From Bacillus sp. DTU_2020_1000418_1_SI_GHA_SEK_038 (GTDB lineage Bacteria; Bacillota; Bacilli; Bacillales; Cytobacillaceae): DNA of 64,000 nt. The notes under the pieces were generated by a model, which worked only from the letters and a program-made list of their open reading frames with translations, had not been told where the DNA came from and searched no databases. The DNA lies in the NCBI RefSeq assembly GCF_032341175.1, contig NZ_CP135435.1, forward strand, positions 1,550,001-1,614,000. Direction: 5' to 3'. A program made the translations under genes and the position numbers. Positions 9,621-18,784 of the stretch are shown in pieces; the first letter of the stretch is position 1, and every line of letters starts with the position of its first letter.

Positions 9621-10556
9621 ATGGCTAAATATATTGGAAAGCGCTTACTGTACATGCTTATCTCCCTATGGCTAATCGTAACGGCAACGTTTTTCTTCAT
9701 GCGCATTGCACCCGGAAACCCATTTACATCTGAAAAACAACTGCCTCCCGAAATTGAAGCTAATTTAAATGCTCACTATGGATTGGACAAGCCTTGGTAT
9801 GCTCAATACGGGGAATATTTACTTAGAGTTGCAAAATGGGATTTCGGCCCATCATTCAAATATAAAAGCCAAACGGTAAACGATTTAATCAATGATGGTT
9901 TCCCTGTTTCTTTCTTGCTTGGAATGGAAGCGATTTTTCTTGCAATTGCGTTCGGGGTCCTGTTAGGGATTATTGCCGCATTAAGACATAATAAATGGCC
10001 AGATTACACGGCTATGGTTATTGCCGTTTTGGGGATTTCTGTTCCATCCTTCATTATGGCATCCGTTCTTCAATATGTTTTTGCGATTAAATTGGGCTTA
10101 TTCCCTGTAGCCCGCTGGGAAACATTTATGCATACTGTTCTTCCAGCCATAGCTTTAGGTTCAACACCAATGGCATTTATAGCACGATTGACACGTTCGA
10201 GTATGCTTGAAGTAATGAGTAATGATTATATTAAAACAGCAAAAGCAAAAGGTTTAAGCCAAGGAGTTATTACAGTAAGGCATGCAATCCGTAATGCACT
10301 TTTACCAGTTGTAACGTATTTGGGGCCTTTAACAGCTGGAATCTTAACAGGAAGCTTTGTTATCGAAAAAATCTTCGGTATTCCAGGTTTAGGTGCGCAC
10401 TTCGTAACAAGTATTACTAACCGCGATTATACGGTTATTATGGGTGTAACAGTCTTTTATAGTGTTTTGTTACTCGTATCTATTCTCCTTGTTGACATTG
10501 CATACGGAATCATCGATCCACGCATCAAACTTGCTGGCGGGAAGAAAGGAGAGTAA
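9621..10556 (+). CDS. oppB: oligopeptide ABC transporter permease OppB
   Basis: Permease subunit, 311 aa. It opens with the family N-terminus ([33 protein letters not shown] split over TM1 and the start of the outer loop), followed by the binding-protein-dependent transport domain. The coupling-helix region [20 protein letters not shown] precedes the last helices and [11 protein letters not shown]. Start ATG after TTGGAGGTG. Its stop is 3 bp before oppC, indicating tight co-translation. Confidence 0.96.
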   Translation: MAKYIGKRLLYMLISLWLIVTATFFFMRIAPGNPFTSEKQLPPEIEANLNAHYGLDKPWYAQYGEYLLRVAKWDFGPSFKYKSQTVNDLINDGFPVSFLLGMEAIFLAIAFGVLLGIIAALRHNKWPDYTAMVIAVLGISVPSFIMASVLQYVFAIKLGLFPVARWETFMHTVLPAIALGSTPMAFIARLTRSSMLEVMSNDYIKTAKAKGLSQGVITVRHAIRNALLPVVTYLGPLTAGILTGSFVIEKIFGIPGLGAHFVTSITNRDYTVIMGVTVFYSVLLLVSILLVDIAYGIIDPRIKLAGGKKGE

Positions 10557-10559
10557 ATT

Positions 10560-11474
10560 ATGCAGATTTCTAAAGATAAATTTCAACTTGTCGGGTCCCA
10601 ATTAGAAAACGCTGAAAAAATTTCAAAGCCTAGTCTTTCATTTTGGAAAGATGTTTCTATCCGCTTCCGAAAAAACAAGCTTGCTATGTTTGGATTAGTT
10701 CTTTTATTATTACTAATCATTATGGCGGCTTTCGGACCATATATGAGTGAATACGATTACCGGACAAACGATTTAGCAAATAAGAACCAACCGCCATCTT
10801 CTGAGCACTGGTTTGGTACAGATGATCTTGGTCGTGATGTATTTGTACGAACTTGGGAAGGCGCCAGAATTTCTATCTTCATTGGAGTTGCTGCTGCACT
10901 TATTGATTTAGTAATCGGTGTAATATGGGGGGGAATCGCTGGATATAAAGGCGGACGCACAGATGAATTTATGATGCGTTTTGCTGATATTCTTTATGGA
11001 GTTCCATACTTATTGCTAGTAATCTTATTAATGGTAGTACTAGGGCAAGGACTTGGGACAATGATTCTAGCAATGACTATTACTGGCTGGATTAATATGT
11101 CGCGTATTGTTCGTGGACAAGTGCTATCACTGAAAAATCAGGAGTATGTTCTAGCTGCGAAAACACTTGGAGCAAACACTTCAAGAATTATGGGTCGACA
11201 TTTAATTCCAAACGCGATGGGACCAATCATGGTTACAATGACGTTAACTGTTCCATCTGCCATTTTCACTGAAGCGTTCTTAAGTTATATTGGCCTAGGA
11301 TTAACGCCGCCTCTTGCCAGCTGGGGAACAATGGCTAATGACGGGTTACCAGCTTTACGCTACTATCCATGGCGTTTATTCTTCCCAGCTACGTTTATTT
11401 GTTTAACTATTTTTGCCTTTAATGTAATTGGAGACGGGTTACGTGACGCACTTGACCCAAGACTTCGCAAATAA
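10560..11474 (+). CDS. oppC: oligopeptide ABC transporter permease OppC
   Basis: Second permease subunit, 304 aa. It has an OppC_N-type cytoplasmic start and TM1, then GTDDLGRDVFVRTWEGAR. The permease core includes the coupling loop around NQEYVLAAKTLGANTSRI, and the protein ends [14 protein letters not shown]. The AAGAAAGGAGAG ribosome site lies in the end of oppB. It partners OppB in the Opp channel. Confidence 0.96.
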   Translation: MQISKDKFQLVGSQLENAEKISKPSLSFWKDVSIRFRKNKLAMFGLVLLLLLIIMAAFGPYMSEYDYRTNDLANKNQPPSSEHWFGTDDLGRDVFVRTWEGARISIFIGVAAALIDLVIGVIWGGIAGYKGGRTDEFMMRFADILYGVPYLLLVILLMVVLGQGLGTMILAMTITGWINMSRIVRGQVLSLKNQEYVLAAKTLGANTSRIMGRHLIPNAMGPIMVTMTLTVPSAIFTEAFLSYIGLGLTPPLASWGTMANDGLPALRYYPWRLFFPATFICLTIFAFNVIGDGLRDALDPRLRK

Positions 11475-11486
11475 ACTAGAAATGCC

Positions 11487-11498
11487 GGAGCTAGACAA
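11487..11498 (-). repeat. solo 5-prime end of the structured repeat (inverted)
   Basis: CGGAGCTAGACA is the reverse complement of the TGTCTAGCTCC terminus found at 5690-5700 and 61610-61619. It sits between oppC and the oppD ribosome site. The match is short, so this is only a possible remnant. Confidence 0.25.
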
Positions 11499-11510
11499 AG
11501 GAGTGAGAAA

Positions 11511-12578
11511 ATGGAAAAAATACTTGAAGTGAAAGATTTAGAAGTCTCGTTCCAAACATATGGAGGAAATGTGAAAGCGGTCCGCGGGGTTAGCTTTGAC
11601 CTTTATAAAGGAGAGACACTCGCTATTGTTGGTGAGTCTGGGTCCGGAAAAAGTGTTACCTCCCAGACAATTATGAAATTAATTCCAATGCCTCCAGGAA
11701 AAATTACTGGTGGACAAATTCTATTCAACGGTGAAGATATTGTTCCAAAAACAGATAAACAAATGGAAAAAATCCGCGGAAAAGAAATTAGTATGATTTT
11801 CCAAGATCCAATGACTTCATTAAATCCAACGATGAAGATTGGCTATCAGATTATGGAAGGTCTAATTAAGCACCAAAATATGTCAAAGCAGGATGCCAAA
11901 GCACGTGCAGTGGAGCTGCTAAGTCTTGTTGGCATTCCAATGCCGGAAAGACGTGTTAACCAATACCCACACGAATTTTCGGGCGGTATGAGACAGCGTG
12001 CGATGATCGCTATTGCACTTGCTGCAAATCCGAAGCTTTTAATTGCTGATGAGCCAACTACAGCTCTTGATGTAACAATTCAAGCACAAATTCTTGATTT
12101 AATGAAAGATCTACAAAGTAAAATGGATACGTCTATTATCTTTATCACCCATGATCTTGGAGTTGTTGCAAACGTAGCAGACCGAGTTGCTGTTATGTAT
12201 GCAGGCCAAATTGTGGAGATGGGTACTGTAGATGAGATTTTCTATGACCCTCGCCATCCTTATACATGGGGGCTTCTGGCATCGATGCCGAGCTTAGACA
12301 ATGATGATAAAGCGGATCTTGCTGCAATCCCAGGTACACCGCCAGACTTAACTAATCCTCCAAAAGGAGATGCTTTTGCAGCGAGAAATAAATATGCGCT
12401 TGCGATAGACTTTGAAGAGGAACCGCCAATGTATCAAATTTCTGAAACGCATTTCGCAAAAACATGGCTTCTTCATCCAGATGCACCAAAGGTAGAACCA
12501 CCTGCAGCAGTTCAAAAACGGATGCGTAAATTATCCTCCACATTTAAACAACCAGTCTTAGTGAAGGAGGGTAACTAA
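11511..12578 (+). CDS. oppD: oligopeptide ABC transporter ATP-binding protein OppD
   Basis: ATPase subunit, 355 aa. Walker A is GESGSGKS (41-48), the signature FSGGMRQRAMIA lies near residue 155, Walker B is LLIADEPT, and the switch loop is ITHDLG. In the C-terminal oligopeptide domain, the positions that are cysteines in AppF are other residues here (PPKGDAFAARNKYALAID), so it lacks the putative cluster ligands. Start ATG after AAAGGAGTGAGAAA. The stop is 2 bp before oppF. Confidence 0.96.
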   Translation: MEKILEVKDLEVSFQTYGGNVKAVRGVSFDLYKGETLAIVGESGSGKSVTSQTIMKLIPMPPGKITGGQILFNGEDIVPKTDKQMEKIRGKEISMIFQDPMTSLNPTMKIGYQIMEGLIKHQNMSKQDAKARAVELLSLVGIPMPERRVNQYPHEFSGGMRQRAMIAIALAANPKLLIADEPTTALDVTIQAQILDLMKDLQSKMDTSIIFITHDLGVVANVADRVAVMYAGQIVEMGTVDEIFYDPRHPYTWGLLASMPSLDNDDKADLAAIPGTPPDLTNPPKGDAFAARNKYALAIDFEEEPPMYQISETHFAKTWLLHPDAPKVEPPAAVQKRMRKLSSTFKQPVLVKEGN

Positions 12579-12580
12579 AC

Positions 12581-13516
12581 ATGGCTGAAAAATTATTGGA
12601 AATCAAAAATTTAAAGCAGCATTTCAATGTTGGGAGACCCAACATGGTTAAAGCTGTCGATGGTATCACTTTTGACATTTTCAAAGGTGAAACATTGGGA
12701 CTTGTTGGTGAATCGGGATGTGGAAAATCAACTACTGGCCGAACGATTATTCGCCTGTATGATGCTACTGATGGCCAAGTTCTTTTTAATGGAGAAGACG
12801 TTCACGGCAAAAAGTCAGCAAAAGAATTGAAGAAGTTTAACCGCAAAATGCAAATGATTTTCCAGGATCCTTATGCGTCACTTAACCCTCGTATGACCGT
12901 TGCAGATATTATTGCTGAAGGCATTGATATTCACGGTTTAGCGAAAGGCAAAAAAGATCGAATGGAAAGAGTTTATGAACTATTAGAAACGGTTGGTTTA
13001 AATAAAGAGCATGCTAACCGCTATCCTCATGAATTCTCTGGCGGTCAAAGACAGCGAATTGGTATTGCAAGAGCATTGGCTGTTGAACCTGACTTTATTA
13101 TTGCCGATGAGCCAATTTCTGCACTTGACGTTTCTATTCAAGCTCAAGTAGTTAACTTACTGAAAAACCTGCAGCGTGAAAAAGGATTAACATACCTTTT
13201 TATCGCTCATGATCTTTCAATGGTTAAATATATTAGTGATCGTATTGGTGTGATGTATTTCGGAAAGTTAGTTGAACTTGCCAGTGCAGAGGACCTATAT
13301 AATAGTCCAATTCACCCTTACACACAATCATTATTGTCTGCGATTCCTCTTCCAGATCCTGATACAGAGCGAACACGCAAACGTATTTCATATGATCCGA
13401 AGGTCCATAATTATAGTGACAACGAAAAGCTTGAAATGCGTGAAATTACACCAGGACACTTTGTCTACTGCTCGGAAAAAGAAGAAAAACAATATAAAGC
13501 ACAATATGCTAAATGA
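12581..13516 (+). CDS. oppF: oligopeptide ABC transporter ATP-binding protein OppF
   Basis: Second ATPase of the Opp importer, 311 aa. Walker A is GESGCGKST (43-51), signature [16 protein letters not shown], Walker B FIIADEP, and IAHDLS follows. It is strongly similar to the AppF copy at the window start, but its C-terminal tail (HFVYCSEKEEKQYKAQYAK) keeps only a single cysteine. Start ATG after GAAGGAGGG. Last gene of oppABCDF. Confidence 0.96.
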   Translation: MAEKLLEIKNLKQHFNVGRPNMVKAVDGITFDIFKGETLGLVGESGCGKSTTGRTIIRLYDATDGQVLFNGEDVHGKKSAKELKKFNRKMQMIFQDPYASLNPRMTVADIIAEGIDIHGLAKGKKDRMERVYELLETVGLNKEHANRYPHEFSGGQRQRIGIARALAVEPDFIIADEPISALDVSIQAQVVNLLKNLQREKGLTYLFIAHDLSMVKYISDRIGVMYFGKLVELASAEDLYNSPIHPYTQSLLSAIPLPDPDTERTRKRISYDPKVHNYSDNEKLEMREITPGHFVYCSEKEEKQYKAQYAK

Positions 13517-13517
13517 T

Positions 13518-13552
13518 AAAAACGATCTCTTGGCTGAGATCGTTTTTCCTTT
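13518..13552 (+). terminator. terminator after oppF
   Basis: AAAAACGATCTC (13518-13529) pairs perfectly with GAGATCGTTTTT (13536-13547), followed by CCTTTT. Confidence 0.92.
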
Positions 13553-13670
13553 TAAGAAAAACAAATCCTTTTATGCGTTTACGCTTTTGATTATTAAAGA
13601 GAATTCTTTTTATTATCATACAACAAATGAATTAAAAATACTATTGTAAATTTTTGATTAATTAAAATAA

Positions 13671-13702
13671 TAAAAAAAGAGACTGATTTTTTCAGTCCCT
13701 TT
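13671..13702 (-). terminator. terminator after the small membrane protein gene
   Basis: On the minus strand GGGACTGA (13699-13692) pairs with TCAGTCTC (13686-13679), followed by TTTTTTT. It serves the gene at 13723-13911. Confidence 0.75.
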
Positions 13703-13722
13703 TCATGATCTATATATGTCTG

Positions 13723-13911
13723 TTATTTCTTTTTTCCTCCAACTGCTTTCCAGCCCGTTGTGAACTTTGCACATTGATCAACAAATTCATTTTTATTTTT
13801 TCCGCCAAATATTTTTTCGCCAAGCCCGTTCGTAATTACACCAAGAGTAGCGGTTAATCCAATAATTACGAGTGATACAATAGTTAAATCAATTATGTAG
13901 TCTATCATCAT
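13723..13911 (-). CDS. small single-span membrane protein of unknown function
   Basis: 62-aa protein starting MMIDYIIDLTIVSL. The ATG at 13911 (or the next codon at 13908) was chosen because GGGGG lies 3-8 bp upstream; an upstream start at 13962 would add an unlikely 17 residues. One hydrophobic helix (about residues 5-27) is followed by a basic tail, KIFGGKNKNEFVDQC and WKAVGGKKK. It has its own terminator and faces away from spx. I do not recognise the family. B. subtilis has yjbB and yjbC at this place and this protein resembles neither. Confidence 0.6.
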   Translation of the reverse strand: MMIDYIIDLTIVSLVIIGLTATLGVITNGLGEKIFGGKNKNEFVDQCAKFTTGWKAVGGKKK

Positions 13912-14477
13912 AATCCCCCATTTCCCTTTTTCACATGAATGAATGCGAATTTGCCGCATCATATCCCCACACTCTTATTGTATTAGAAGTTGGGATGTAT
14001 TTAAAGGGGAAATAGAAATTATCTCCCTCTTTATATAGTTAAATTCCACTAAATAATTTTCATTCCTATGAAGGCAATTGAGAATTAATGCGGGCAGGTG
14101 ATGATTACAATCTTAATAATCGGGTATATACAAATAAGTCGGTCAAAAAAATCATTTGAATAATACGGATCTAGATGCTTCATCATATGTGAATATTATG
14201 TGACAGATAAAAAAATATTTTTTTTATGAAACCTTTCTCATACTCATTCGTCTTATATACTAGATTTACAAAAAAGTGATTTGTGTAATGAATAATATAG
14301 GCTTTAATCTTATTATAAAAAGATATATCCAAACAGGTATTCTTAGTGTATAATAATTAATATATATTACTTATTTAAAGTAATTGTAATTTAGGGATTA
14401 GCTTTATGTTCATTATTAAACAAATAACAATCTATTTTTGATTATATGTCTAAATATTAAGGGAGTGAATTTGTAAA
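13912..14477 (+). other. 566-bp intergenic region upstream of spx
   Basis: No credible coding frame is present. It holds an ECF-type promoter (14227-14252) and a possible -10 TATAAT at 14349-14354. The AAGGGAGTGA ribosome site of spx lies at 14460-14469. spx in B. subtilis is known to be driven from several promoters, which fits a long A/T-rich leader. Confidence 0.6.
14227..14252 (+). promoter_or_regulatory. ECF sigma (SigM/SigW/SigX-type) promoter of spx
   Basis: TGAAAC (14227-14232), a 16-bp spacer and CGTC (14249-14252) match the consensus of cell-envelope-stress ECF sigma factors. In B. subtilis spx is known to be transcribed from a SigM-dependent promoter, so this links cell-wall stress to Spx. 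Confidence 0.7.
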
Positions 14478-14873
14478 ATGGTTACATTATACACTTCACC
14501 AAGTTGTACTTCTTGCAGAAAAGCGAAATTATGGCTAGAAGAGCATGATATTGCTTATAAAGAAAGAAATATCTTTTCTGAACCGCTGTCAATTGATGAG
14601 ATAAAAGAAATCCTGCGTATGACAGAGGATGGAACAGACGAAATAATTTCAACGAGATCTAAAATTTTCCAAAAGCTGGATGTTAATTTAGAAGCGATGC
14701 CTCTTCAAGATTTATTTGAATTAATTAAAAAGAATCCCGGGCTGCTTCGCCGTCCGATCATCATTGATGAAAAGAGGCTGCAGGTCGGATATAACGAAGA
14801 TGAAATTAGACGTTTTCTTCCTAGAAAAGTCCGTACATTCCAGCTTCGTGAAGCACAGCGCTTAGTAAATTAG
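14478..14873 (+). CDS. spx: global disulfide/oxidative-stress regulator Spx
   Basis: 131-aa ArsC-fold protein that binds the RNA polymerase alpha C-terminal domain and redirects transcription under thiol stress. The redox switch CxxC is C10-TS-C13, Gly52 (needed for alpha-CTD contact in B. subtilis Spx) is present, and the RRPIIID motif is intact. The C-terminus QRLVN resembles the LAN-type tail recognised by ClpXP. Start ATG after AAGGGAGTGA. Its degradation adaptor YjbH is encoded 6 kb downstream (21140-22027). Confidence 0.98.
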   Translation: MVTLYTSPSCTSCRKAKLWLEEHDIAYKERNIFSEPLSIDEIKEILRMTEDGTDEIISTRSKIFQKLDVNLEAMPLQDLFELIKKNPGLLRRPIIIDEKRLQVGYNEDEIRRFLPRKVRTFQLREAQRLVN

Positions 14874-14879
14874 TAGGAC

Positions 14880-14912
14880 AGGGCCTTCTTTCGAATGAAG
14901 AGGGTCCTTTTA
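14880..14912 (+). terminator. terminator after spx
   Basis: GGCCTTCTT (14882-14890) pairs with AAGAGGGTCC (14898-14907), followed by TTTTAAT. Confidence 0.8.
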
Positions 14913-15126
14913 ATATATATTTAGAAAAGCTATAAAGTTTGAGAAAGCAAAAGAATTTTGCTAAAATGTTAGGACAATTGTTTTATACAATTGAGGGACA
15001 AGTGATTAGACACTGGGTGTTTAATGGTTTTTGAAAAGTTGTGACATTTTAATTCCCTTTATATGCTTTTTGTCATAAAATAAAGTACAAGGTGCAATAT
15101 CTTACTCCGGAAGGGAGAGTTGCAAA

Positions 15127-15789
15127 ATGGAAATCGAAAGAATTAATGATCATACAGTTAAGTTTTATATTTCATATGGTGATATAGAAGAAAGAGGCTT
15201 TGAGCGTGATGAAATTTGGTATAACCGTGAACGCAGCGAAGAACTTTTTTGGGAAATGATGGAGGAAGTCCATGAAGAAGAAGAGTTCTCTGTGGAAGGT
15301 CCACTATGGATTCAAGTTCAAGCATTAGATAAAGGTTTAGAAATACTTGTTACTAAGGCTCAGCTTTCAAAAGATGGACAAAAATTTGAATTGCCAGTTC
15401 CAGATGAGAAATTAAAGGATATTCCAGTGGATGAGCGTATTGAAGAGCTGCTTGACCAACATTTTAATCCAAATTCAGATGATGAATTAGATTACGAGGA
15501 AAATCTTGATTTTCTCCTTACATTTAGAGACTTTGAAGATCTTATTTCTCTTTCAAAGCAGCATGGTCTTGATTCCATTCCAACAAAGCTATATTCATTT
15601 GAGGGAAGATACTTTTTATTTGTTGAATTTCCTGAGGAAACTTTCACTGAAGAGGATATTGACAATAAGCTGTCTATTTTATTGGAATATGGTCTTGAAA
15701 CACAGATTACTATTCATCGGGTAGAGGAATACGGAAAACTAATTATCGCTGAAGATGTATTTGAACAACTAAGAACGTATTTTAAATAG
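15127..15789 (+). CDS. mecA: ClpC adaptor protein MecA
   Basis: 220-aa, strongly acidic adaptor that delivers substrates (ComK in B. subtilis) to the ClpCP protease. The N-terminal substrate-binding half (MEIERINDHTVKFYISYGDI) and the C-terminal ClpC-binding half (from about residue 120, DFLLTFRDFEDLISLS) are both present at full family length. Start ATG after GGAAGGGAGAG. It is single, flanked by terminators, and lies next to coiA as in competence-related regions of Bacillus. Confidence 0.97.
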   Translation: MEIERINDHTVKFYISYGDIEERGFERDEIWYNRERSEELFWEMMEEVHEEEEFSVEGPLWIQVQALDKGLEILVTKAQLSKDGQKFELPVPDEKLKDIPVDERIEELLDQHFNPNSDDELDYEENLDFLLTFRDFEDLISLSKQHGLDSIPTKLYSFEGRYFLFVEFPEETFTEEDIDNKLSILLEYGLETQITIHRVEEYGKLIIAEDVFEQLRTYFK

Positions 15790-15824
15790 AAAATCCGATT
15801 TCAGTTTTGAAATCGGATTTTCTT
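15790..15824 (+). terminator. terminator after mecA
   Basis: AAAATCCGATTTC (15790-15802) pairs perfectly with GAAATCGGATTTT (15809-15821), loop AGTTTT. Confidence 0.9.
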
Positions 15825-15846
15825 ATGGCAAGTGGTAGGTGAGAAA

Positions 15847-17364
15847 GTGAAAAATACAGTAAGAATTATTTTATTTCTAGGATTAATGGTAGGTCTTGTT
15901 TATCTATACGATCATTTTGTCATGCAAACTGGCGGCTATTTAGGCTATATAAGTATTTTGATGTCGCTGTCAGTTATATTTATTGCTTTTGTCATATTTT
16001 TAGAAAATCGACATCCTGCTCAAACCGTAACATGGCTTGTCGTATTAGGTAGTTTTCCGTTAGTTGGGTTTATTTTCTACCTCTTATTCGGACGAAACTA
16101 TAAGAAGGAAAAGATGTTTAGGCGGAAATATATTCTAGATAAACAAACTTTTTTAAGAGTCGAAGGTGAGAATGACCCGTCTAATGAGGATAAAATGAAA
16201 CAACTGGGGGACCATCAGAGAAAATTGTTTTATTTGGCGCAGAATTTAGGACATAGCCCAATATCCTTTGCCACACAAACAAAGGTTTTAACGAATGGAG
16301 AAGAGACCTTTCAGCATATTTTAGAAGCATTACAAGAAGCGACTCACCACATTCATTTAGAGTATTATATTGTACGTCATGACCAAATTGGCCAAGAAAT
16401 AAAAGATATTTTAATAAAAAAGGCTCAAGAAGGAGTAAAAGTCCGTTTTCTCTTCGATGCAGTTGGTTCGTGGAAACTATCAAGTAAATATATTGATGAA
16501 TTAAAGAGTGCTGGCATTGAAATGATTCCCTTCGGACCTGTTAGGCTTCCCTTTCTTAGCAGCAAAATAAACTTCCGCAACCATCGTAAAATTATTGTCA
16601 TTGATGGAAGTATTGGATTTGTAGGCGGGTTAAATATTGGTGATGAATATCTAGGACGAGATGAGAGCTTTGGTTTTTGGCGCGACACTCATTTGTTAAT
16701 GAGGGGGGAGGCTGTAAGAAGCCTGCAATTGATTTTCCTTCAAGATTGGTATTATATGACAAATAAGAGTATCATATCGCCGGAGTATTTATCCCCTGAT
16801 TTAGAGGAAAGCATTCATGGGGGAGTACAGCTAATTGCTGGAGGACCAGATAATGAATGGAGCGTTATTAAAAATATCTTTTTCTCCATGATTACATCAG
16901 CTGAGAAATCGGTATGGATTGCCTCGCCATATTTTATTCCGGATGAGGATATATTTTCAGCACTTAAAATAGCGGCTTTAAGCGGAATTGATGTAAGACT
17001 TCTTGTACCGCAGAAACCTGATAAAAGGATCGTTTTCTATGCATCTCGCTCATACTTTCCAGAATTGCTGGAAGCAGGTGTAAAGATCTTTGAATATAAG
17101 AAGGGCTTTATGCATAGCAAAATTGTCATCGTTGATGAAGAATTAGCATCCATTGGAACATCTAATATGGATATGAGAAGTTTTCATTTGAATTTCGAGG
17201 TAAATGCCTTTTTATATCGCACAAGAAGTACTGACAAGCTTGTAAGAGAATATCTAAATGATATCCAATATTCCAATGAAATAAATTTAGAGAAATTCAA
17301 AAAAAGGAAGATTGGTTATCGTATTATTGAATCGACTTCAAGACTGTTGTCGCCATTTCTGTAA
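15847..17364 (+). CDS. cls: cardiolipin synthase
   Basis: Membrane enzyme of the phospholipase D superfamily that joins two phosphatidylglycerols into cardiolipin. 505 aa from GTG at 15847, preferred over GTG at 15832 because TAGGTGAG stands just before it. There are two N-terminal transmembrane helices (about 5-25 and 35-60), a short conserved FYLLFGRNYKKEK, then two HKD motifs: HRKIIVIDG near residue 245 and HSKIVIVDE near 422. Its position between mecA and coiA differs from B. subtilis. Confidence 0.92.
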   Translation: MKNTVRIILFLGLMVGLVYLYDHFVMQTGGYLGYISILMSLSVIFIAFVIFLENRHPAQTVTWLVVLGSFPLVGFIFYLLFGRNYKKEKMFRRKYILDKQTFLRVEGENDPSNEDKMKQLGDHQRKLFYLAQNLGHSPISFATQTKVLTNGEETFQHILEALQEATHHIHLEYYIVRHDQIGQEIKDILIKKAQEGVKVRFLFDAVGSWKLSSKYIDELKSAGIEMIPFGPVRLPFLSSKINFRNHRKIIVIDGSIGFVGGLNIGDEYLGRDESFGFWRDTHLLMRGEAVRSLQLIFLQDWYYMTNKSIISPEYLSPDLEESIHGGVQLIAGGPDNEWSVIKNIFFSMITSAEKSVWIASPYFIPDEDIFSALKIAALSGIDVRLLVPQKPDKRIVFYASRSYFPELLEAGVKIFEYKKGFMHSKIVIVDEELASIGTSNMDMRSFHLNFEVNAFLYRTRSTDKLVREYLNDIQYSNEINLEKFKKRKIGYRIIESTSRLLSPFL

Positions 17365-17399
17365 AGGAGCTGTACCTTCAATGGAACAGCTCCTTTATT
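17363..17399 (+). terminator. terminator after cls
   Basis: TAAAGGAGCTGT (17363-17373) pairs with ACAGCTCCTTTA (17386-17397), with A/T flanks on both sides. Confidence 0.85.
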
Positions 17400-17471
17400 A
17401 TTTATAATAAATCATAAAGGGTTTATAAATTTTTTGTCGAATAGTAGCCTTTAAAGAAGGGAGATGATCTT

Positions 17472-18671
17472 TTGTTAGTTTCAAAAACAAAGCAAGGAGA
17501 ATGGTTTAACTTAGCAAGTTATCAAAATCTTGAATTGCTTAGAGAGTTAAGAAAGTCTGAATGCTTCTATTGTCCAGAATGTAACGAGCGGGTCCTATTA
17601 AAGGTCGGAACGATAAAAATTCCTCATTTTGCCCATGAAAAAGGTGCCGTATGCTCAGAAAATTATGAAAGAGAATCCGAGTATCATTTAAAAGGAAAGC
17701 TTGCCTTATATAAGTGGCTTCAACAGCAGTCCCTGTCTCCCTTGCTAGAACCATATTTTAAAGAAATTGCGCAAAGGCCTGATATTGGGTTTACGCATAA
17801 TGGTGTCTCATATGCTCTAGAATATCAATGCTCTACGATCCCAGAAGAACTGTTTGTGAAAAGAACAGAAAACTATTATAAAGCGAATATCATTCCTATA
17901 TGGATCATAGCTGGCAAGAATATTAAACGTAAAGGTCATAACCGAGTTGCTCTTACGAGGTTCGATTATTTATTCGTAACAAAAAAATCTTCAGGAACAT
18001 GGTTTCTGCCCGCCTATTGTCCAATTACGGACAGCCTCATCCTTATTCACGAAATCCTGCCCGTTACCGTAAAAAATTCCTTAGCGCAATTCTCTGTAGT
18101 GAATCTAAAAAGCTCAACTATATCTAATATTTTAAATCCGGGAAACAGCCGTTCAAATAGGCTAGAGGATTGGATTAAGGAAATCAGAAAGGCAAAAAAT
18201 ATCTCGCTTCCTCTATATGGATCAGTCCACAATAAATTCCTCCAAGAGCTTTATTCTCATTCCCTAGCACCATCTATGCTTCCACCCGAAATCGGCTTGC
18301 CGGTTCCTCATTTGCATTTTATTGAAACCCCAGCTATTGAGTGGCAAAGCTACTTATTTATCGATGTGCTGAAACATAATAAATTAATATCGATGGAGCA
18401 AATTTTTCAATCCTTTAGAAAGAGAGTTCGAAATCGCAAAATAAAAATTAGACAGCTTCCGCAAGCCCCAATGGGAAATGCCTTAATGGCTGTGAGGGAA
18501 TATATCGATTTACTTATCCAAATAAAAATAATCCAGCCTATTAGCCAAACCTCTTTCAAGATGGTTAACCCGGCCATCAAGCATGATACACTAGGAAACC
18601 AGCTTGAGTATGAGAAAATTTTTTACCAAACATATGGAGAAGTTATTAGTAAGAGTTTGAGGTGGGTATGA
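17472..18671 (+). CDS. coiA: competence protein CoiA
   Basis: 399-aa cytoplasmic protein needed for transformation, acting with RecA on incoming DNA in streptococci. Start TTG at 17472 after AAGGGAGATGAT. The N-terminus has a zinc-finger-like cluster (C31, C34, C37, then IPHFAH with H52 and H55, and C61). It is followed by a PD-(D/E)XK-like nuclease core (D104 in RPDIGF, E117-x-Q119 in LEYQC). The helicase YjcD (37724-40045) carries a similar N-terminal cysteine module. Regulation by competence is expected but no K-box was confirmed. Confidence 0.92.
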   Translation: MLVSKTKQGEWFNLASYQNLELLRELRKSECFYCPECNERVLLKVGTIKIPHFAHEKGAVCSENYERESEYHLKGKLALYKWLQQQSLSPLLEPYFKEIAQRPDIGFTHNGVSYALEYQCSTIPEELFVKRTENYYKANIIPIWIIAGKNIKRKGHNRVALTRFDYLFVTKKSSGTWFLPAYCPITDSLILIHEILPVTVKNSLAQFSVVNLKSSTISNILNPGNSRSNRLEDWIKEIRKAKNISLPLYGSVHNKFLQELYSHSLAPSMLPPEIGLPVPHLHFIETPAIEWQSYLFIDVLKHNKLISMEQIFQSFRKRVRNRKIKIRQLPQAPMGNALMAVREYIDLLIQIKIIQPISQTSFKMVNPAIKHDTLGNQLEYEKIFYQTYGEVISKSLRWV

Positions 18672-18784
18672 TAAAAATAAAGAGTTAGAAATACAATGAA
18701 TAGGGAAGGGATTCTATCATTGTAAAGCGAAATAATAATTTGCACCCTTTTTCGGAACACGAAATATTGAATGGAGGATGAAAA

